Source of the DNA: Clostridia bacterium
GTDB taxonomy: Bacteria; Bacillota; Clostridia; Oscillospirales; Acutalibacteraceae
Assembly (NCBI GenBank): GCA_017517865.1
Contig: JAFWYB010000067.1
Location: 1-64,000, forward strand
DNA length: 64,000 nucleotides
Direction of reading: 5' to 3'
How positions within the stretch are numbered: the stretch's first letter is position 1; every line of letters starts with the position of its first letter. A program made the translations under genes and the position numbers. Under the pieces are notes generated by a model, which saw nothing but the letters and a program-made list of their open reading frames with translations, was not told the DNA's origin and made no database searches. Shown piece after piece: positions 61,345 through 64,000 of the stretch.

Positions 61345-61604
61345 TTTACTTTATATACTACCTTGTTATTATAAACCTTTTTACCGCCCTTGTCACCTTT
61401 CTTGACAAGTTCTTTGCAAAAAAGAAAATGCGCAGGGTTCCCGAAATAACCCTTTTCACCCTCGCGCTTCTCGGAGGTGCCGCAGCGGAATATGCGGTAA
61501 TGAAGATAATACGGCACAAAACACTGCATAAGCGCTTTATGCTCGGACTTCCCGCAATTATTCTTTTGCAGCTGGGTGCGGCAGTTTTATTTATAATCAA
61601 CTAA
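61341..61604 (+). CDS. DUF1294 membrane protein
   Basis: An 87-residue protein with three hydrophobic segments and the DUF1294 pattern: an early DKFFAKKKMRRVPE loop, LALLGGAAAEYAVMKIIRHK, and HKRFMLGLP near the end. Function of the family is unknown. Translationally coupled to the zinc-ribbon gene. Confidence 0.88.
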   Translation: MIYFIYYLVIINLFTALVTFLDKFFAKKKMRRVPEITLFTLALLGGAAAEYAVMKIIRHKTLHKRFMLGLPAIILLQLGAAVLFIIN

Positions 61605-61662
61605 GGGGCTGTAAAAAAGCACAACGTCTGAAAAACCTTATAAATAAAAAAAAGCAAATAAC

Positions 61663-61710
61663 AAAACCGTTGTAAAAGCATAAAATCTAAAGCTTTACAA
61701 CGGTTTTTTT
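61663..61710 (+). terminator. terminator of zinc-ribbon/DUF1294 pair
   Basis: AAAACCGTTGTAAA and TTTACAACGGTTTT arms with an inner GC pair set and a T-run on the plus strand. Confidence 0.8.
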
Positions 61711-61830
61711 ACTGTTACGTTTTGTTTACTACAGACTTAAATTCACCCTTTTATCTGTCTGTCTGAAAAGACAGAGCTGTCAAATCATCAGATTTTATAA
61801 GGTAAATCCTGACTACCGACCACTCAAAAG

Positions 61831-61853
61831 GGGCTGTATTTTTTACAGCTCCC
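61831..61853 (-). terminator. terminator of SipL-like gene
   Basis: GGGCTGTA pairs with TACAGCTCCC (one bulge). The stem lies 10 bp after the stop codon of the minus-strand gene at 61863. Confidence 0.6.
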
Positions 61854-61862
61854 TTTTTTGCA

Positions 61863-63386
61863 TTAGCCGCAAGGAATAAAGAGCATGCTTCCCGTCTTCA
61901 TTGTTTCGTTGCTGACAGAGTTTTCCTCTCTTACGGTATCCATCGGTGCCGAGTACTTTTTTGCAATATCCCAGAGCTTTTCACCGCCGTCGCAGTAATA
62001 TATCACCAATGCGGGGCCCTCTTCTGAGCTCTTATCGGTCTGCTCTTTGAGCTCACAGACGTAATTTATGGGGCAGACGCCGTAAATTCTTATATCCGTA
62101 TATGCTTCTGCGGTTATTTCGTAAACGCCCTCTCTGACGGCAGAAGCGTTCAGCTTTTCTATATGAGCACGCAAGCAACCGTCAATCCCGTTACAGTCAG
62201 TTTCAAAAGGTATATCGCTTTCAAATTCAAGCTCCTTTTCCTTGAATACGGGTATTCCGCCCTCGTCAAGACACAGAATGCAGACAGTAAGAGCTATCCT
62301 GCCCTTTGCACCGCTATCGGTCCCTACAACCGAGGTTTTACACTCCCCCGCCCACAGGTCGCATATTTCTTTCACGTTACCGAGCTGAATGCTTTGTCTG
62401 AGCGTTGTCTTTTTTTCTGCGCTGTAAAGAGGTAAAAGAGCTTTTCTTGAAGCATAAACAGGTGTGTGCCTTTTTCTTGTGCAGTAGCAATCACTGATGT
62501 ATTCGTATTCCTTTTTTTTGCAGCCGCAAATATAACAGCTGACTCTTGCCGCAACATCAATCAGCCTGCCCGCACCTGATGAATCTGCTTTAGCGCACAG
62601 CAGCAGCTGACCTACCCTGCAGTCAACTCTTATTTCGCAGGTTTCATCTATGCCCTCAAGGTCTATTATCTGACTGAGTGGCATTTTATGTGTCAGACTG
62701 AATATTTTGCACTCTCCGTCATCTGAAAGATAAACGCAGTGAACTGTCAGTTCACCCTTTACAAGAAGCTTATCGTCAACAGCCTTTTTAGATTCAACGC
62801 TGACACAGGCGTGCTGTCTTAATATTTTACCTATTGAAGGCTGAGTCTTGTCAAGAGCCACCGTTTCACTCATATCAAAGGCTTTTTCAGTGTGACAGAT
62901 AAAGTCCTCCTCGGTAAGCTTATCCTTGCTCGTTTCAATATTTTTATCGGCACAGCCCAATATTTCACTTTTTTCAGGGCACAGAACACGGCAGATTATG
63001 CTTACGCTGCCGCTAAGACTCACCTTTCTCTGGCTGACGGCACGGCAGTTTACATAATCTGTAACCGCCTCAGAAACAAGCACGCTTTTTGCATCCCAAT
63101 GTCCGCACTGACCGCTGACAGAAAGCTCAACAGTCTTTTCACAGCAGTCTGTTCTGTCCTTTTCGCCCACATATATCAGCCTTATTACGGCAGTACCCTT
63201 AACATTTACTCTGTCACCCGATACCGTTGCAGAATGTATGCCTGCCGTCAGTGTACACTTTAATATTTTTCTGATGTCAGAGCAGTAATCGGGAAGTGAA
63301 AGCTCTGTCTCTACCGACTTTTCCAGCTTTATTCTTTCCTTTTCCTCACAGCGTGAAATTACGGTATTTTTATTTTCTGTACTCAT
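61863..63386 (-). CDS. SipL-like spore protein (DUF3794 repeats plus LysM)
   Basis: A 507-residue protein with repeated DUF3794 modules (about 30-135, 165-280 and 300-420) and a C-terminal LysM (YYCDGGEKLWDIAKKYSAPM, then MKTGSMLFIP; about 457-505). This is the architecture of SipL, which in Clostridioides difficile binds SpoIVA through LysM and anchors the spore coat to the forespore. It has no signal peptide, in keeping with a mother-cell location. The symbol is withheld because several DUF3794/LysM paralogues exist in Clostridia. Confidence 0.88.
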   Translation of the reverse strand: MSTENKNTVISRCEEKERIKLEKSVETELSLPDYCSDIRKILKCTLTAGIHSATVSGDRVNVKGTAVIRLIYVGEKDRTDCCEKTVELSVSGQCGHWDAKSVLVSEAVTDYVNCRAVSQRKVSLSGSVSIICRVLCPEKSEILGCADKNIETSKDKLTEEDFICHTEKAFDMSETVALDKTQPSIGKILRQHACVSVESKKAVDDKLLVKGELTVHCVYLSDDGECKIFSLTHKMPLSQIIDLEGIDETCEIRVDCRVGQLLLCAKADSSGAGRLIDVAARVSCYICGCKKKEYEYISDCYCTRKRHTPVYASRKALLPLYSAEKKTTLRQSIQLGNVKEICDLWAGECKTSVVGTDSGAKGRIALTVCILCLDEGGIPVFKEKELEFESDIPFETDCNGIDGCLRAHIEKLNASAVREGVYEITAEAYTDIRIYGVCPINYVCELKEQTDKSSEEGPALVIYYCDGGEKLWDIAKKYSAPMDTVREENSVSNETMKTGSMLFIPCG

Positions 63387-63455
63387 TTAAAACAGCTCCT
63401 TTTTGCAAATCTTCATTAATACATATTCGCAAAACGGAGCCGTTATGATTGTTAT

Positions 63456-64000
63456 TTATTTTTCAAAGGGGTAAACAAGACCCATCTGACGGCGGCACTC
63501 GTCCATAATTTTCATACACTCAGCCGTCGCTTCAAAAGGTATATATGCCGATTCCTTTCTGCCCTGCCTTATCTCATTGGCTACAGCATCAAACTGGGTT
63601 ATATAATCTGTTTTTCCCTTATATATTTCTTTACCGTCACCGTTTGAAAGTATAGCTCTTGATGCCATATGAAAGAAAACGGGCAGGGTGATTTTTCCTT
63701 TTGTGCCCTTTATCGTGCAATTTTCCTTTACACATAAAAGAGAAATATTAAGCTTACATTTAAAGCCTTTATAGCAGAGAATGACCCTCTCCCCTATATC
63801 AATACCCTTTCTGAGAATTCCCCTGCACTCAATTCTTTCGGGTACACCGAAAAGATTGTAGCAATAGGTTATGGGATAAATACCCACGTCAAGCAAGGAG
63901 CCGCCTGCGGTTTCGGGAGTAAGCACTCTTGAGGTTTTCGGCATAAATATTCCGGGAAAAGAGTAGTTGATTGTAACGTCCTTTATTTCACCTATTCTCC
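63456..64000 (-). CDS. Gfo/Idh/MocA-family oxidoreductase, C-terminal part
   Basis: The frame is open to the window edge, so the N-terminal Rossmann half lies outside. The visible 181 residues begin IGEIKDVTINYSFPGIF, followed by TAGGSLLDVGIYPITYCYNL, the conserved GG-LLD-G-YP motif of the family's alpha/beta C-terminal domain, and end near VYPFEK. NAD(P)-dependent dehydrogenase of a sugar or inositol type; the substrate cannot be told. The ATG at 63944 is internal, not the start. Confidence 0.88.
   Translation of the reverse strand, partial: RIGEIKDVTINYSFPGIFMPKTSRVLTPETAGGSLLDVGIYPITYCYNLFGVPERIECRGILRKGIDIGERVILCYKGFKCKLNISLLCVKENCTIKGTKGKITLPVFFHMASRAILSNGDGKEIYKGKTDYITQFDAVANEIRQGRKESAYIPFEATAECMKIMDECRRQMGLVYPFEK

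Overview
The window reads as chromosome of a Gram-positive, strictly anaerobic, spore-forming member of the Clostridia, most like the gut Oscillospirales/Ruminococcaceae group. The supporting evidence is the hrcA-grpE-dnaK-dnaJ order under a perfect CIRCE element, a T-box before pheST, SAM-I and FMN riboswitches, spore genes (spmAB, bofA, a SipL-like DUF3794/LysM protein) and many promoters with TTGACA-17-TATAAT spacing. Species cannot be named from this sequence. No rRNA, tRNA, CRISPR array or intact transposase gene was seen.

Layout. 1-3.2 kb: a YbaK-like deacylase, then a peptide island: three leaderless 29-36-residue amphipathic peptides, two secreted proteins with amphipathic helices, and an XRE regulator, mostly with their own strong promoters and terminators. 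3.3-9 kb: uvrC behind a large surface protein, spmAB. 8.7-13.8 kb: heat-shock operon. 13.8-14.85 kb: a gene-poor island bounded by inverted repeats. 14.9-18 kb: MBL hydrolase, SLOG protein, acyl-CoA ligase. 18-25.6 kb: rpoBC, with an opposing promoter and terminator in its upstream region that may define a small RNA. 25.9-27.1 kb: a second secreted helix-tailed protein paired with a divergent XRE regulator and clear operators. 27.3-31 kb: pheST behind a T-box. 31-34 kb: alkyltransferase, AAE-type transporter, aldo/keto reductase.

34.2-44.4 kb is the most striking part: one eleven-gene operon, hdrB-hdrC-hdrA-mvhD-two Fe-S electron carriers-floxA-frdB-frdA-fumA-fumB. It joins a heterodisulfide-reductase/Flox flavin-based electron-bifurcation module to a soluble fumarate reductase and a class I fumarase. 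The simplest reading is a cytoplasmic malate-to-fumarate-to-succinate route in which fumarate reduction by NAD(P)H is coupled to ferredoxin reduction. That coupling is inferred from gene content.

44.7-53.1 kb: hexuronate catabolism (uxaC, uxuA, SDR-type uxuB, eda fused to a VOC-like domain, kdgK, GPH-type transporter) with a divergent AraC regulator. 53.1-56.6 kb: metK with a co-transcribed membrane micro-protein under a SAM-I riboswitch, ribU under an FMN riboswitch, and manA. 56.7-64 kb: bofA, a 901-residue amidase, a GHL10-type lipoprotein, a zinc-ribbon/DUF1294 pair, a SipL-like protein, and a Gfo/Idh/MocA oxidoreductase cut by the window edge. Short intergenic repeat families (GCAATTCGC-type termini, CTACTGACTACTG arrays, CCTCTCC hairpins) recur through the window.
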